This document shows positions 8,310 through 16,699 of a stretch of 64,000 bases of DNA, piece by piece. A model generated the notes under the pieces. That model was not told the origin of the DNA. It saw only the letters and a list, made by a program, of their open reading frames with translations, and did no database searches. A program made the translations under genes and the position numbers. The stretch lies in NCBI RefSeq assembly GCF_016775475.1, contig NZ_JAEUXJ010000004.1, positions 186,001 through 250,000 on the forward strand, given 5' to 3'. Within the stretch, counting starts at the first letter, position 1. Every line of letters starts with the position of its first letter. This DNA is from Belnapia mucosa (GTDB lineage Bacteria; Pseudomonadota; Alphaproteobacteria; Acetobacterales; Acetobacteraceae).

Positions 8310-9083
8310 CTACCGGCGGAATCCGGGCTCCGCCTCATCCATCCAGCGCAGCATGGCGGCGAAGAGCAAGGCGTTCTGCTCGCCATGACGCGCCGTCGCA
8401 TCGAACTGCGCCGCGGCGCGGCGTGCAACCTCAGCCGGCGGGGTGCGGATCGGGCGGCCGCCGGCCAGCGCCGCCACCTGCACCTCGCAGGCCCGCTGCA
8501 GGTGATAGAGCTCGGCGAAGGCATCGGCGACGGTCGGGCCGCAGGTCAGCAGGCCGTGGTTGCGCAGGATCATCGCGTTGCGGGTGCCGAGGCTCGCCGC
8601 CAGCCGGGCGCATTCCTCGCGCTCCAGCGTGATCCCCTCGAAATCATGATAGGCGAGGCGGTCGGTATAGAAGACCGCGGGAAAGGAGATGGGCAGCAGC
8701 CCCTCCTCCTGGCAGGCCACGGCGAGGCCCGCGGTGGTGTGGGTGTGCATCACGCAATGCGCATCCGGCCGCGCCATATGGACCGAGCGATGGACGATGA
8801 AGCCGGCCGGATTCACCCCATAAGCCGAGCCGTCCAGCACCCGCCCCTCGGTATCGATCCGCACCAGGTTGGAGGCTGTCACCTCCCGGTACATCAGCCC
8901 GAAGGGGTTGATGAGGAACTGGTCCTCCGTCCCCGGCACCCGCAAGGTGATGTGGTTGTAGATCATCTCGTGCCAGCCGAGCCGGCCGAACAGCCGGTAG
9001 CAGGCGGCGAGTTCGACCCGCGCCGCCCATTCGGCCGGGCTGGTGCCGGCGGGGGCGCGGTCGGTCAGGGCCTCGGGGCTCAT
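8310..9083 (-). CDS. Class II aldolase/adducin-family protein
   Basis: Cytosolic zinc-dependent aldolase or decarboxylase-fold protein, 257 residues. Metal-binding histidines are visible in VMHTHTTAGLAVA and in MILRNHGLL; the N-terminal LGWHEMIYNHITLRVPG segment is the usual substrate-binding start. The family includes fuculose-phosphate aldolases and ribulose-phosphate epimerases, but this branch, found beside TctC receptors and oxygenases, has no fixed substrate. It lies 22 bp downstream of a cytochrome P450 and 10 bp upstream of the TctC gene, all on the minus strand, suggesting one catabolic operon. Confidence 0.9.
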   Translation of the reverse strand: MSPEALTDRAPAGTSPAEWAARVELAACYRLFGRLGWHEMIYNHITLRVPGTEDQFLINPFGLMYREVTASNLVRIDTEGRVLDGSAYGVNPAGFIVHRSVHMARPDAHCVMHTHTTAGLAVACQEEGLLPISFPAVFYTDRLAYHDFEGITLEREECARLAASLGTRNAMILRNHGLLTCGPTVADAFAELYHLQRACEVQVAALAGGRPIRTPPAEVARRAAAQFDATARHGEQNALLFAAMLRWMDEAEPGFRR

Positions 9084-9105
9084 AGGTTGTCCTCCCTCCC
9101 CCGCA

Positions 9106-10332
9106 TCATGCCACGCGGATCGGGAGGGAGAGGAAGCCGCGGAAGCGGGCCCGGCCGCCCCGCACCGGCGCGCCGGCGGGAACGTAGCCGGGGAAGCGGC
9201 GGAGGAAGGCGGCGATGGCGATCTGCCCCTCCAGCCGCGCCAGGTTCATGCCCGCGCACATATGGGCCCCGCCGGCGAAGGCGAGGTGCCGGTTGGGCTG
9301 GCGGGCGATGTCCAGCCGCTCGGGCTCCTCGAACCGGGCCGGATCGCGGTTGGCGGCACCGATGCAGAGGGTGACGAGGGTGCCGGCCGCGACGGGGACT
9401 CCGCCGATCTCGGTCTCCGCCACCACCCGGCGATTGCCGAGCTGGTTGGAGCTCTCGTAGCGGAGGAATTCCTCGATGGCGGTCGCGATCAGCCCCGGCT
9501 CGGCCAGCAGCCTCGCCCGCTGGTCCGGGAAGCGGAGCAGCAGCTCCAGCCCGTTGCCGATGAGGTTGGTCGTCGTCTCATGCCCGGCATTGAGCAGGAA
9601 GATGCAGTTGTGCAGCAGCTCGGCCTCGGTCAGCCGCTCCCCATCCGCCTCGCCCTGGATCAGCCGCGTCAGCACATCGGTCGCGGGGTCGCCCGGCCGG
9701 GCGCGGCGGCGGGCGACGAGGCTGCGGAGATAGTCGAGGAATTCGGTCACCGCTTCATTGCCCCGCGCGGCGGCCTCCGGCGTCACCACCGGCTCCAGCG
9801 CGCCGAGGATGGCGAGCGACCAGCCGCGCAGCGGCCCGCGCTCCTCGACCGGGACGGCGAGCAGGTTGCCGATCACCTCGATCGGGATGGCGGCGGCGAA
9901 ATCCTCGATCAGATCGGCCTCGCCCCGGGCCTCGATCGCATCCAGCAGCCGCGCCACCAGGGCGTGCAGCCCGGGCTCCATGGCAGCGAGCGCCCGTGGC
10001 ATCAGCGCGCCCGCGATCAGCCGCCGCACCCGCGTGTGCAGCGGCGGATCGTTGAAGACGAGGCTGGTGGTATGATGCTCGTAGAGCGGGGTCGCGCCGT
10101 ATTTCGGCCGGAACTCCTCCCGCTTGTCGGAGGAGAAGGTCTTCGTATCCCGGTAGATCCGGTCGAGATCGGCCCAGCGCGTCAGGAACAGCGAGCCGTC
10201 GGCCATCCGCTTGACCGGCGCATGCTCGCGCAGCGCCCGGTAGACCGGGAAGGGATCGGCATAGAAGGCGGCGTCGAGCCGGGAGAGGTCGAAGCCCGCA
10301 GCAAGGGCCGAGTCGGCAGGGGCAGGGTCCAT
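9106..10332 (-). CDS. Bacterial class I cytochrome P450
   Basis: Soluble heme monooxygenase, 408 residues, the usual size for bacterial CYPs. The oxygen-activation helix carries AGHETTTN, the K-helix ExxR is EFLRYES, and the heme loop is FAGGAHMCAGMNLAR with Cys359 as axial ligand. No ferredoxin or reductase gene lies nearby, so electrons must come from partners elsewhere. Co-orientation with a class II aldolase and a TctC receptor suggests a role in degrading a taken-up organic acid or terpenoid; the substrate cannot be inferred. Confidence 0.95.
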   Translation of the reverse strand: MDPAPADSALAAGFDLSRLDAAFYADPFPVYRALREHAPVKRMADGSLFLTRWADLDRIYRDTKTFSSDKREEFRPKYGATPLYEHHTTSLVFNDPPLHTRVRRLIAGALMPRALAAMEPGLHALVARLLDAIEARGEADLIEDFAAAIPIEVIGNLLAVPVEERGPLRGWSLAILGALEPVVTPEAAARGNEAVTEFLDYLRSLVARRRARPGDPATDVLTRLIQGEADGERLTEAELLHNCIFLLNAGHETTTNLIGNGLELLLRFPDQRARLLAEPGLIATAIEEFLRYESSNQLGNRRVVAETEIGGVPVAAGTLVTLCIGAANRDPARFEEPERLDIARQPNRHLAFAGGAHMCAGMNLARLEGQIAIAAFLRRFPGYVPAGAPVRGGRARFRGFLSLPIRVA

Positions 10333-10364
10333 CGCTGGAGCCTAGCCCACTGCCCGGCCGCAGA

Positions 10365-10490
10365 TCAGCCCTGGCGGGCCTTCAGCCGCGGGTTCTTCTT
10401 GTTCAGCACGTAGAGACGGCCGCGGCGGCGCACCACCACGCAGTTCTTGTCGCGCGTCTTGGCGGTCTTCAGGCTGTTGCGAATCTTCAT
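10365..10490 (-). CDS. rpmJ: Ribosomal protein L36 (bL36)
   Basis: The 41-residue basic protein begins [20 protein letters not shown] and ends [12 protein letters not shown], the standard alphaproteobacterial bL36. It has a single Cys, so it is the zinc-free (C-minus) form rather than the CxxC...CxxxxH form. It sits alone between an acyl-CoA dehydrogenase and a P450, far from other ribosomal genes, as is usual for this version. A good promoter lies in the gap upstream, so it is probably transcribed on its own. Confidence 0.96.
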   Translation of the reverse strand: MKIRNSLKTAKTRDKNCVVVRRRGRLYVLNKKNPRLKARQG

Positions 10491-10554
10491 GACGCGGACT
10501 CACTGGCAAGGCGAATGGGTTGCGGCGAGGCTGACGCCCCGCCGGGGAGGGCGC

Positions 10555-10583
10555 CGGATAAGCGAAGGGCGACCTTGAGTCAA
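10555..10583 (-). promoter_or_regulatory. Probable sigma-70 promoter of rpmJ
   Basis: On the minus strand, TTGACT (10583-10578) and TATCCG (10560-10555) are separated by 17 bases, giving a predicted start about 58 bases before the rpmJ ATG. It lies just past the acyl-CoA dehydrogenase stop, where a GGCGGCC/GGCCGCC hairpin (10588-10606) spans the stop codon. A strong separate promoter fits a constitutive ribosomal gene. Confidence 0.5.
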
Positions 10584-10593
10584 CCACGGCGGC

Positions 10594-11811
10594 CTATTCG
10601 GCCGCCAGCCGCGCCGCCTCGGCCCGCAGGAAGCCGTCCCGCGTCTGCGGCAGCTTGCGGCCGAGGATCTGCTCCGCCACCTGGGTCCGCAGCACCTGGG
10701 CGGTGCCGCCGGCGATGGCGAACATCCGTGCATCGCGCACCATCCGCTCCAGCGGGTTGTCCCGGCTATAGCCGGCGGCGCCCCAGACCTGGAGCGCGGC
10801 ATTCGTGACCTCGATGGCGGTATCGGCGGCCAGCACCTTGGCCTGGGCGGCGGCCAGCCGGTCCGGGAAGCCGGCCGGCCCGGCGCTGCGGGCAGCCCGC
10901 CAGATCAGCGCGCGCGAGGCTTCCAGCTTGATCGACATATCGGCCAGCATCCAGCCGAGGCCCTGGAATTCCGCGATTGGCCGGCCGAACTGCCGCCGCT
11001 CCTTGGCATAGGCAAGGGCCTGATCATAGGCGCCGGCGGCGATGCCGAGCGCGACCGTCGCCGCGCCGACGCGCTGGCCGTTATAGGCATCCATCAGCCG
11101 GCCGAAGCCACGGGCGAAGCCGCCCGGCGGGCGCAGCACCATCGAATCCGGCACCACCAGCCCCTCGAAGCGCAGCTCCGCCTCCGGCATGCCCTTGAGG
11201 CCCATGGAGGGGATGCGGCGATGGACGATGAGGCCGGGCGGATCCCCCTCCCCGTTCCGGACCACCAGGAAGCCGCCGATTCCCAGTTCCTTCCCGTCCT
11301 CGAAGGCGCGGGCGAAGATCAGATGGAGGCGGGAGATGCCGCCGCCGGTGATCCAGTGCTTCACCCCATCGATCACCCAGGCATCGCCGCGGCGCTCCGC
11401 ACGGGTGGTCATCTCGGTCGCGGCTGAGCCGGCCTCGGGTTCGGTGATGCAGATGGCGGGCTTGTCGCCCGCCAGCACCAGCCCGGCGGCCAAGCGCCGC
11501 TGCTCCGGGCTGCCATAGGCCATGACGGCGCCGAGCGCGCCCATATTGCTCTCGACCGCGATGCGGCCGCAGACGGAACAGGCCTTGGACAGTTCCTCGA
11601 TGACCAGCGCCGCCTCGAAATAGGACCGGCCCGGGCCGCCCCATTCCTGCGGGATGGTCAGGCCCATCAGCCCCGCCTCCTGCATGCGGCGGACCATCGG
11701 CCAGGGATATTGCTCGGTGCGGTCGGTCTCGGCGGCCTGGGCGGCGGCCTCGGCCGCCACCTCCCGCGCAAGGTCGCGCAGCCGCGCCTGGTCTTCCGTC
11801 AGCCCATCCAT
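10594..11811 (-). CDS. Acyl-CoA dehydrogenase family flavoprotein
   Basis: FAD-dependent acyl-CoA dehydrogenase, 404 residues. N-terminal helical domain (about 1-120), middle beta domain with AICITEPEAGSAATEM and KHWITGGG for flavin contact, then the C-terminal helical domain with KERRQFGRPIAEFQG. The loop usually reading YEGT, which supplies the catalytic Glu in many members, reads IAGGTAQ here, so the base must come from elsewhere or the reaction differs; several subfamilies share this. The start at 11811 has GGGAG eight bases upstream. It lies 28 bp downstream of oxyR on the same strand, possibly read through from it. The substrate is unknown. Confidence 0.92.
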   Translation of the reverse strand: MDGLTEDQARLRDLAREVAAEAAAQAAETDRTEQYPWPMVRRMQEAGLMGLTIPQEWGGPGRSYFEAALVIEELSKACSVCGRIAVESNMGALGAVMAYGSPEQRRLAAGLVLAGDKPAICITEPEAGSAATEMTTRAERRGDAWVIDGVKHWITGGGISRLHLIFARAFEDGKELGIGGFLVVRNGEGDPPGLIVHRRIPSMGLKGMPEAELRFEGLVVPDSMVLRPPGGFARGFGRLMDAYNGQRVGAATVALGIAAGAYDQALAYAKERRQFGRPIAEFQGLGWMLADMSIKLEASRALIWRAARSAGPAGFPDRLAAAQAKVLAADTAIEVTNAALQVWGAAGYSRDNPLERMVRDARMFAIAGGTAQVLRTQVAEQILGRKLPQTRDGFLRAEAARLAAE

Positions 11812-11839
11812 CGGCCGTCTCCCTTCCCTGGGACTACCG

Positions 11840-12763
11840 TTATGATAGCTGCATGGTCGCGGCAATGGCCGGGGCGAGGCCGCGGAATTCTGCCGCGCGC
11901 GGGCTGCGCGCCCGCCAAGCCAGGGCCAGGCTGCGGCTGGGCGGGGCGCCACCTTCCGGCTCCAGCGGCCGAACCTCGACCGCGGCGCCGGACAGTACCC
12001 CGCCAGCGAGCGCGAGCTGCGGCAGCAGCGTCACCCCGAGCCCACCCGCCACCATCTGCGCCAGGGTATGGAGCGAGGTGGCGGCGAATCCGTCCTCGGC
12101 CGGCATCGCGCCGCGCGGCAGGCCGCAGGCATCGAGGGCATGGTCGCGCAGGCAATGCCCATCCTCCAGCAGCAGCAGCCGCTCGCCTGCCAGCGCCCCG
12201 ACCGGCACCCTCTCCCGCGCCGCCAGCCGATGCCCGGCCGGCATGGCGGCAAGGAAGGGATCGGCGGCGATCGGCAGCGTCTCGGCCTCGCCGCAGGCGC
12301 AGGGCAGTGCCAACAGCAGCAGGTCCAGCCGCCCGGCCTCGAGCTGGGCCACCAGCCGCTCCGTCTGGTCCTCGCGCAGCCAGAGGCGGAGCCGGGGAAA
12401 GGCGGTGCGGAGCGCCGGCATCAGACGCGGCAGCAGGAAGGGGCCGATGGTCGGGATCACCCCGAATCGGAGCGGGCCGGAGAGCGGATCGCGCGCCGCC
12501 GCCGCGGTCTCCGCCACCACCTCCAGCGCTGCCAGCGCCGTGCGGGCGCGCTCCGCCACCTCGAGCCCGAGCGGCGTGAAGATCGGCCGCTTGGAAGCCC
12601 CGCGCTCCAGCAGATGCGCGTCGAGCTGGCGTTCCAGGGCAATGATGCCGGCCGACAGGGTGGATTGGGTCACGGCGCAGGCCGCCGCCGCCCGGCCGAA
12701 ATGGCCATGATCGGCAAGGGCCAGCAGGTAGCGAAGCTGCTGCGGACTGGGTAGGGAGAGCAT
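11840..12763 (-). CDS. oxyR: OxyR, LysR-type peroxide-sensing regulator
   Basis: Redox-sensing activator of peroxide defence, 307 residues. An N-terminal winged helix-turn-helix (PSPQQLRYLLALADHGHFGRAA) is followed by the effector domain. Cys204 and Cys213, in GHCLRDHALDACG, have the nine-residue spacing of Escherichia coli OxyR Cys199/Cys208, the H2O2-sensing disulfide pair. The gene is divergent from ahpC, with a 161-bp control region, the classical arrangement for OxyR. I chose ATG 12763 over an upstream TTG that adds 13 unconserved residues. Probably autoregulated. Confidence 0.94.
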   Translation of the reverse strand: MLSLPSPQQLRYLLALADHGHFGRAAAACAVTQSTLSAGIIALERQLDAHLLERGASKRPIFTPLGLEVAERARTALAALEVVAETAAAARDPLSGPLRFGVIPTIGPFLLPRLMPALRTAFPRLRLWLREDQTERLVAQLEAGRLDLLLLALPCACGEAETLPIAADPFLAAMPAGHRLAARERVPVGALAGERLLLLEDGHCLRDHALDACGLPRGAMPAEDGFAATSLHTLAQMVAGGLGVTLLPQLALAGGVLSGAAVEVRPLEPEGGAPPSRSLALAWRARSPRAAEFRGLAPAIAATMQLS

Positions 12764-12924
12764 GCTGGGTAGATGGCGCGATTGATCGATATCGTCAATC
12801 AAAGCACCAAAAACTATTCATTGGACCGATCTGCTGCACTGCGCCATAAGCGGCAGCGGGCCCAACAGGGGTATCCCTGTTAGCTCTATTTATGAGCCTG
12901 TCCATAACCTGAGGGGATCACTGC
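12764..12924. promoter_or_regulatory. oxyR-ahpC divergent control region with a 7-bp inverted repeat
   Basis: This AT-richer gap between oxyR (minus) and ahpC (plus) should hold the OxyR operator and both promoters. A perfect inverted repeat AACAGGG-GTAT-CCCTGTT lies at 12864-12881, about 43 bases before ahpC. A second short one, GCTC-TATTTAT-GAGC, follows directly. A weak -35/-10 pair for ahpC may be TTGGAC (12821) with CATAAG (12845). I cannot fit a full four-element ATAG-type OxyR site by eye. The ahpC ribosome site is GAGGGGA, seven bases before the ATG. Confidence 0.55.
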
Positions 12925-13500
12925 ATGCTGACCGTTGGCGACAAGTTCCCGAGCTTCGCCCTGACTGCCGTGAAGGCTGGTGCCGAGGGCCTCGGTGGCC
13001 CTGGCAAGTCCTTCACCGAGATCACCTCCGCCTCCGATGCCGGCAAGTGGAAGATCGTCTTCTTCTGGCCGAAGGATTTCACCTTCATCTGCCCGACCGA
13101 GATCGCCGCCTTCGGCAAGCTCGCCGGTGAGTTCGCCGACCGCGACGCGGTGGTCTACGGCGTCTCGACCGACAGCGAGTTCGTCCACCTGAACTGGCGC
13201 GTCTACAACGAGGACATCAAGAACCTCGAGATCCCGATGCTCGCCGACATCAAGCGCGAGCTGTCCGAGGGCCTCGGCATCCTCGACAAGGACGCCGGCG
13301 TCCCGCTGCGCGCGACCTTCATCGTCGATCCGGACGGCACCATTCAGTGGGCCTCGGTGAACGGCCTCAATGTCGGCCGCAACCCGCAGGAAGTGCTCCG
13401 CGTGCTCGACGCGCTGCAGACCGATGAGCTCTGCCCCTGCAACTGGAACAAGGGCCAGGAAGCCCTCGACGCCCAGAAGCTGTTCGAGAAGGCCGCCTGA
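12925..13500 (+). CDS. ahpC: AhpC-type 2-Cys peroxiredoxin
   Basis: Cytosolic thiol peroxidase that reduces H2O2 and organic peroxides. The 191 residues contain the peroxidatic motif FTFICPTEI with Cys56, and a C-terminal DELCPCNW with Cys170 and Cys172; one of these should be the resolving Cys. This is the AhpC form paired with AhpD rather than AhpF, and ahpD follows 127 bp downstream. Divergent oxyR implies peroxide induction. Codon use is highly biased toward GC-ending preferred codons, consistent with strong expression. Confidence 0.96.
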   Translation: MLTVGDKFPSFALTAVKAGAEGLGGPGKSFTEITSASDAGKWKIVFFWPKDFTFICPTEIAAFGKLAGEFADRDAVVYGVSTDSEFVHLNWRVYNEDIKNLEIPMLADIKRELSEGLGILDKDAGVPLRATFIVDPDGTIQWASVNGLNVGRNPQEVLRVLDALQTDELCPCNWNKGQEALDAQKLFEKAA

Positions 13501-13507
13501 ACCGGAT

Positions 13508-13555
13508 GGAGGGGGCCCCGGCCCCCTCCGCCCTCCCCTCCCCCTGCGGGAGGGG
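13508..13555. repeat. Two tandem GC-only hairpins between ahpC and ahpD
   Basis: Directly after ahpC are a 9-bp hairpin GGAGGGGGC-CCCG-GCCCCCTCC (13508-13529) and an 8-bp hairpin CCCCTCCC/GGGAGGGG (13535-13555). Neither is followed by a T-run, so they are not standard terminators. They may protect the ahpC mRNA end and lower ahpD expression relative to ahpC. Confidence 0.5.
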
Positions 13556-13627
13556 GTTCGCCGAGCGGATCGCCTGCGGTCCGTTCCGCCAACCCCTGAC
13601 AATCAGACCCTTGGAAGGAGCCACGCC

Positions 13628-14158
13628 ATGTCGCTGGAAGCCCTGCGCAACCGCCTGCCCGAATATGCCAAGGACCAGAAGCTGAATCTCGGCAGCCTGG
13701 CCGCCGAGCCGACCCTGACCGAGCAGCAGCGCGCCGGCACCTTCGTCGTCTCGGCGCTTGCCTCCCGCAATGCCGCGGTGATCCGCGACATCGTCGCCGA
13801 ATTTGGCCCGAAGCTGAGCCCGGAGGCGCTGAACGCCGCCAAGGCCGCGGCCAGCATCATGGGCATGAACAACATCTACTACCGCTTCACCCACCTCGTC
13901 GTCGGCGACTACAACGCCATGCCGGCCAAGCTGCGCATGAACATCATGGCGCGGCCGGGCGTCGAGAAGGTGGATTTCGAGCTGTGGTCGCTGGCGGTCT
14001 CCGCCATCAATGGCTGCGGCATGTGCATGGAAGCCCATGAGAAGACGCTGCTGACGCATGGCGTCTCGAAGGAGGCGATCCAGGCCGCCGTCCGCATCGC
14101 CGCGGTGGTGCATGCGACCGCCGCGACCCTCGATGCCGAGGCGGCGCTGACCGCCTAG
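13628..14158 (+). CDS. ahpD: AhpD-type alkylhydroperoxidase (CMD fold)
   Basis: Small all-helical thiol reductant for AhpC, 176 residues. The active site [11 protein letters not shown] carries Cys130 and Cys133, the same numbering as Mycobacterium tuberculosis AhpD, with a nearby Glu and His137 for proton relay. It takes electrons from lipoamide systems in characterised relatives. GGAG lies eight bases before the ATG. It follows ahpC on the same strand and is probably co-transcribed through the hairpin region. Confidence 0.95.
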   Translation: MSLEALRNRLPEYAKDQKLNLGSLAAEPTLTEQQRAGTFVVSALASRNAAVIRDIVAEFGPKLSPEALNAAKAAASIMGMNNIYYRFTHLVVGDYNAMPAKLRMNIMARPGVEKVDFELWSLAVSAINGCGMCMEAHEKTLLTHGVSKEAIQAAVRIAAVVHATAATLDAEAALTA

Positions 14159-14182
14159 GTTTAACCGGTCTTTCACCCTGCC

Positions 14183-14214
14183 CCCGCATCCTGGGTCGCA
14201 ACCTTGGATGCGGG
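14183..14214 (+). terminator. 9-bp inverted repeat between ahpD and the EAL gene
   Basis: CCCGCATCC and GGATGCGGG form a perfect nine-base stem with a 14-base loop, ending 14 bases before the EAL gene start. No T-run follows on the plus strand. It could be a Rho-type end of the ahp transcript or a structure next to the EAL ribosome site (CAGGA). Confidence 0.35.
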
Positions 14215-14227
14215 AGCCGCAGGATAG

Positions 14228-15802
14228 ATGCTTCACGGCGCCGCAGCCGTCGTACCCCCCACCTCGCGCCTGGCGGCGGATCGGAATCGCTTTCTGACCT
14301 TTGCCCTGGCCGCGGCGGAACTGCTGGTCGAGGTGACATCGGATGGCCGGATCGGCTTCACCGCCGGTGCCTTCCAGAGCCGCCTCGGCACGCCGCCCGA
14401 AGCCTGGACCGGCCGCCGCGTTCGGGAATTGGTGGCGCTGGCCGATCGGGGCGAATTCGACCTGGCCTTCAGCCTGCTGCTCGCCCGGGACCGGCTGGCC
14501 CCCATGGCCTTCCGGCTGAACGATCCGGCTGCCACCCCGGTCTCGATCGGCGGCCTTCGCCTGCTCGGCGACGGCGGCGCGGACCGGTTCTGCCTCAGCA
14601 TCGCCGTCAGCCCGAACACGCTGCCTCAGCCCGGCCTCGCCGATGCCGCTGCGCTGCGCCGGGCCGCGGAGGCGGAGCTGGGTGGCGGCGAGGCGCCCTG
14701 CCTCGGCCTGATCGAGATTCATGCGGATGGGGAGGCGGCTGAAGCCGCCGCGCTGATCCGCGACCGGCTGGCGGAGAGCCTGCCTGCGGGCAGCCGGGCC
14801 GGGGAGCTGGGCACCGGCCGCTACGGCGTGCTCGGCGCTGGGCCAGGGGATCTCGGTCTCCTCAGCCAACAGATCGAGGCGCTGCTGCAGGGCGCCGGCC
14901 ATGCCGCCTCGGTCGCCACCGGCAGCCTGCCGCTGGAGACCGCCGGCCTCACGCCCCTGCAGGCGACGCGGGCGCTGCGCTACGCGCTCTCGGCCTTCGA
15001 TCGCGGCGGCGTCGCGGCGGTGGAGGATGCCGGTGCGGAGGGCGGGCTGGGCAACCTCCTCGGCGCCGCCTGTGCCCGTGCCGCCGGCCTGCGCCAGGCG
15101 ATCGAGGAGCACCGCTTCGCCCTCAGCTTCCAGCCCATCGTCGCGCTCGAGACCGGTGAAGTGCAGCATTACGAGGCGCTGTTGCGGCCTGATCCGACGG
15201 CTCCAGAGGCGCCGCAGAATCCGCAGGAATTCGTCCTGCTCGCCGAGGCCATCGGCCTCTCGGAGGAGCTGGACTGGGCCGTCCTCCGCAGCGTCTGCGC
15301 CGCCGCCCGCGGCAGCCGGGGCGGGCCGATCGCCGCCAATATCTCCGGCCTGTCACTGCAGAGCCCGACCTTCCGCGACCGGCTGCTGGCCCTGCTGGAG
15401 GCGGAGCCGGCCCTGGTCCATCGGCTGCTGATCGAGATCACCGAAACCGCCGAGATCGAGGACGAGGCAGAAGCCACGCGCAGCGTCGCCGCACTGCGCG
15501 ATCTCGGCCTGCCGCTCTGCATCGATGATTTCGGCGCCGGCGCCGCCAGCTTCCGCTACCTGCGGCTGCTGCGGGTCGATTACGTGAAGATCGACGGCAC
15601 CTATGTCACCCGGGCTGCCCGCCATGCGAAGGACCGCGCCATCCTGGCCGCCATGGTGGACCTCGCCCATGGCATGCGGGCCGAGGTCGTCGCTGAGCAT
15701 ATCGAGACCGAGGAGGAGGCGGCGCTGATGCGGGAGCTCGGCGTGGAATACGGCCAGGGCTGGCTGTTCGGCCGGCCGGGACCCTTGCCGCGGGGGCGCT
15801 GA
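14228..15802 (+). CDS. PAS-like/EAL-domain cyclic-di-GMP phosphodiesterase
   Basis: The 524-residue protein has a PAS-like N-terminus (about 25-125), a middle region (about 140-270) that may be a decayed GGDEF fold, and a C-terminal EAL domain (about 285-515). EAL residues are intact: Glu316 in YEALLRP, Asn in AANISGLSL, Glu in IEITETAE, Asp433-Asp434 in DDFGAG, Lys454 in VKIDG, Glu in AEHIETEEE and Gln in GQGWLFGRP. It should hydrolyse c-di-GMP. No membrane helix is evident, so it is cytosolic. It follows ahpD by 69 bp on the same strand, raising a link with oxidative stress. Confidence 0.9.
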   Translation: MLHGAAAVVPPTSRLAADRNRFLTFALAAAELLVEVTSDGRIGFTAGAFQSRLGTPPEAWTGRRVRELVALADRGEFDLAFSLLLARDRLAPMAFRLNDPAATPVSIGGLRLLGDGGADRFCLSIAVSPNTLPQPGLADAAALRRAAEAELGGGEAPCLGLIEIHADGEAAEAAALIRDRLAESLPAGSRAGELGTGRYGVLGAGPGDLGLLSQQIEALLQGAGHAASVATGSLPLETAGLTPLQATRALRYALSAFDRGGVAAVEDAGAEGGLGNLLGAACARAAGLRQAIEEHRFALSFQPIVALETGEVQHYEALLRPDPTAPEAPQNPQEFVLLAEAIGLSEELDWAVLRSVCAAARGSRGGPIAANISGLSLQSPTFRDRLLALLEAEPALVHRLLIEITETAEIEDEAEATRSVAALRDLGLPLCIDDFGAGAASFRYLRLLRVDYVKIDGTYVTRAARHAKDRAILAAMVDLAHGMRAEVVAEHIETEEEAALMRELGVEYGQGWLFGRPGPLPRGR

Positions 15803-15812
15803 GCCGGCCGGC

Positions 15813-16682
15813 TCAGGCCCATTCGGCGGGGACGTAGCGGTAGCCGGCGCCGTCGCGGGCGATATGGCCGGTGGCCGGAAAGGGGAAGTGGTAGCCGATC
15901 ACCCGCACCCGATCGGTCGTCACCCGGTCCAGCACCCGCCGCCGCGTCGCCTCGGCCGCCGCGCCGTCGAAATCGAAGACGGAATGCAGGCCGGGGCGGC
16001 GCACGAAGAGCTCTGGCCGGTGGGTGGTATCGGCCAGGATCGCCAGCTCGTCCCGCCCATCCGCCACATGGAAGATGCTGTGCCCCGGCGTATGGCCGGG
16101 CGCGGGGATGGCATGGATGCCGGGCACCACCTCGGCACCCGGGCCGAAACGGCGGATGCGGCCCTGATAGGGGGCGAAGCGGCGGGCGACATTGGCGAAA
16201 TTCACCCGCTGGCCTTCCGGGCTGCGGGTCTCATTGCCGGGATCGGTCCACCAGGCCCATTCCGGCTCGGCCAGCGCCAGCTCGGCGCGGGGGAAGAAGG
16301 CGGTGCCCTCCCGCGTCAGCAGCCCATGGATATGGTCCTGATGGCAATGGGTGAGGATGACGAGGTCCACCCGCGCCGGATCCAGCCCGGCGGCGGCCAT
16401 GTTCGCCGGCAGCAGGCCGGCGGTCGGCGCCATCTGCCCGCCGGTGCCGGCATCGAAGGCAATGAGCTGCCGCCCGGTCTCGACGAAGGTGACCGTATAG
16501 GGCCCGTCATAGGTCGCACTGGGCAGGAAGCTTTCGGCCAGCACCCCCTGCACCTCCGGCAGGGGTGCGTTCCGCACCAGTCCCTCGACAGGGCGACGGT
16601 TGAAGCCGTCGAAGACCGTGGTGACGGTGTAGCTGCCGATGCGGAAGCGGTAGAAGCCCGGCGCCTGCTGCTGGCTGGCCAT
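15813..16682 (-). CDS. MBL-fold metallo-hydrolase
   Basis: Metallo-beta-lactamase-fold hydrolase, 289 residues. The di-zinc motif THCHQDHIHG gives the HxHxDH ligands; further His ligands appear in PAPGHTPGHS, an Asp in LADTTHRP and a late His in IGYHFPFP. There is no signal peptide, so it is probably cytosolic. The pattern resembles AHL lactonase-like and sulfatase-like MBL proteins, but the substrate cannot be fixed. It lies 17 bp downstream of the hydroxyacid dehydrogenase on the same strand, probably in one transcript. Confidence 0.9.
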   Translation of the reverse strand: MASQQQAPGFYRFRIGSYTVTTVFDGFNRRPVEGLVRNAPLPEVQGVLAESFLPSATYDGPYTVTFVETGRQLIAFDAGTGGQMAPTAGLLPANMAAAGLDPARVDLVILTHCHQDHIHGLLTREGTAFFPRAELALAEPEWAWWTDPGNETRSPEGQRVNFANVARRFAPYQGRIRRFGPGAEVVPGIHAIPAPGHTPGHSIFHVADGRDELAILADTTHRPELFVRRPGLHSVFDFDGAAAEATRRRVLDRVTTDRVRVIGYHFPFPATGHIARDGAGYRYVPAEWA

Positions 16683-16699
16683 GTGGTCCTCCCGGCGGG

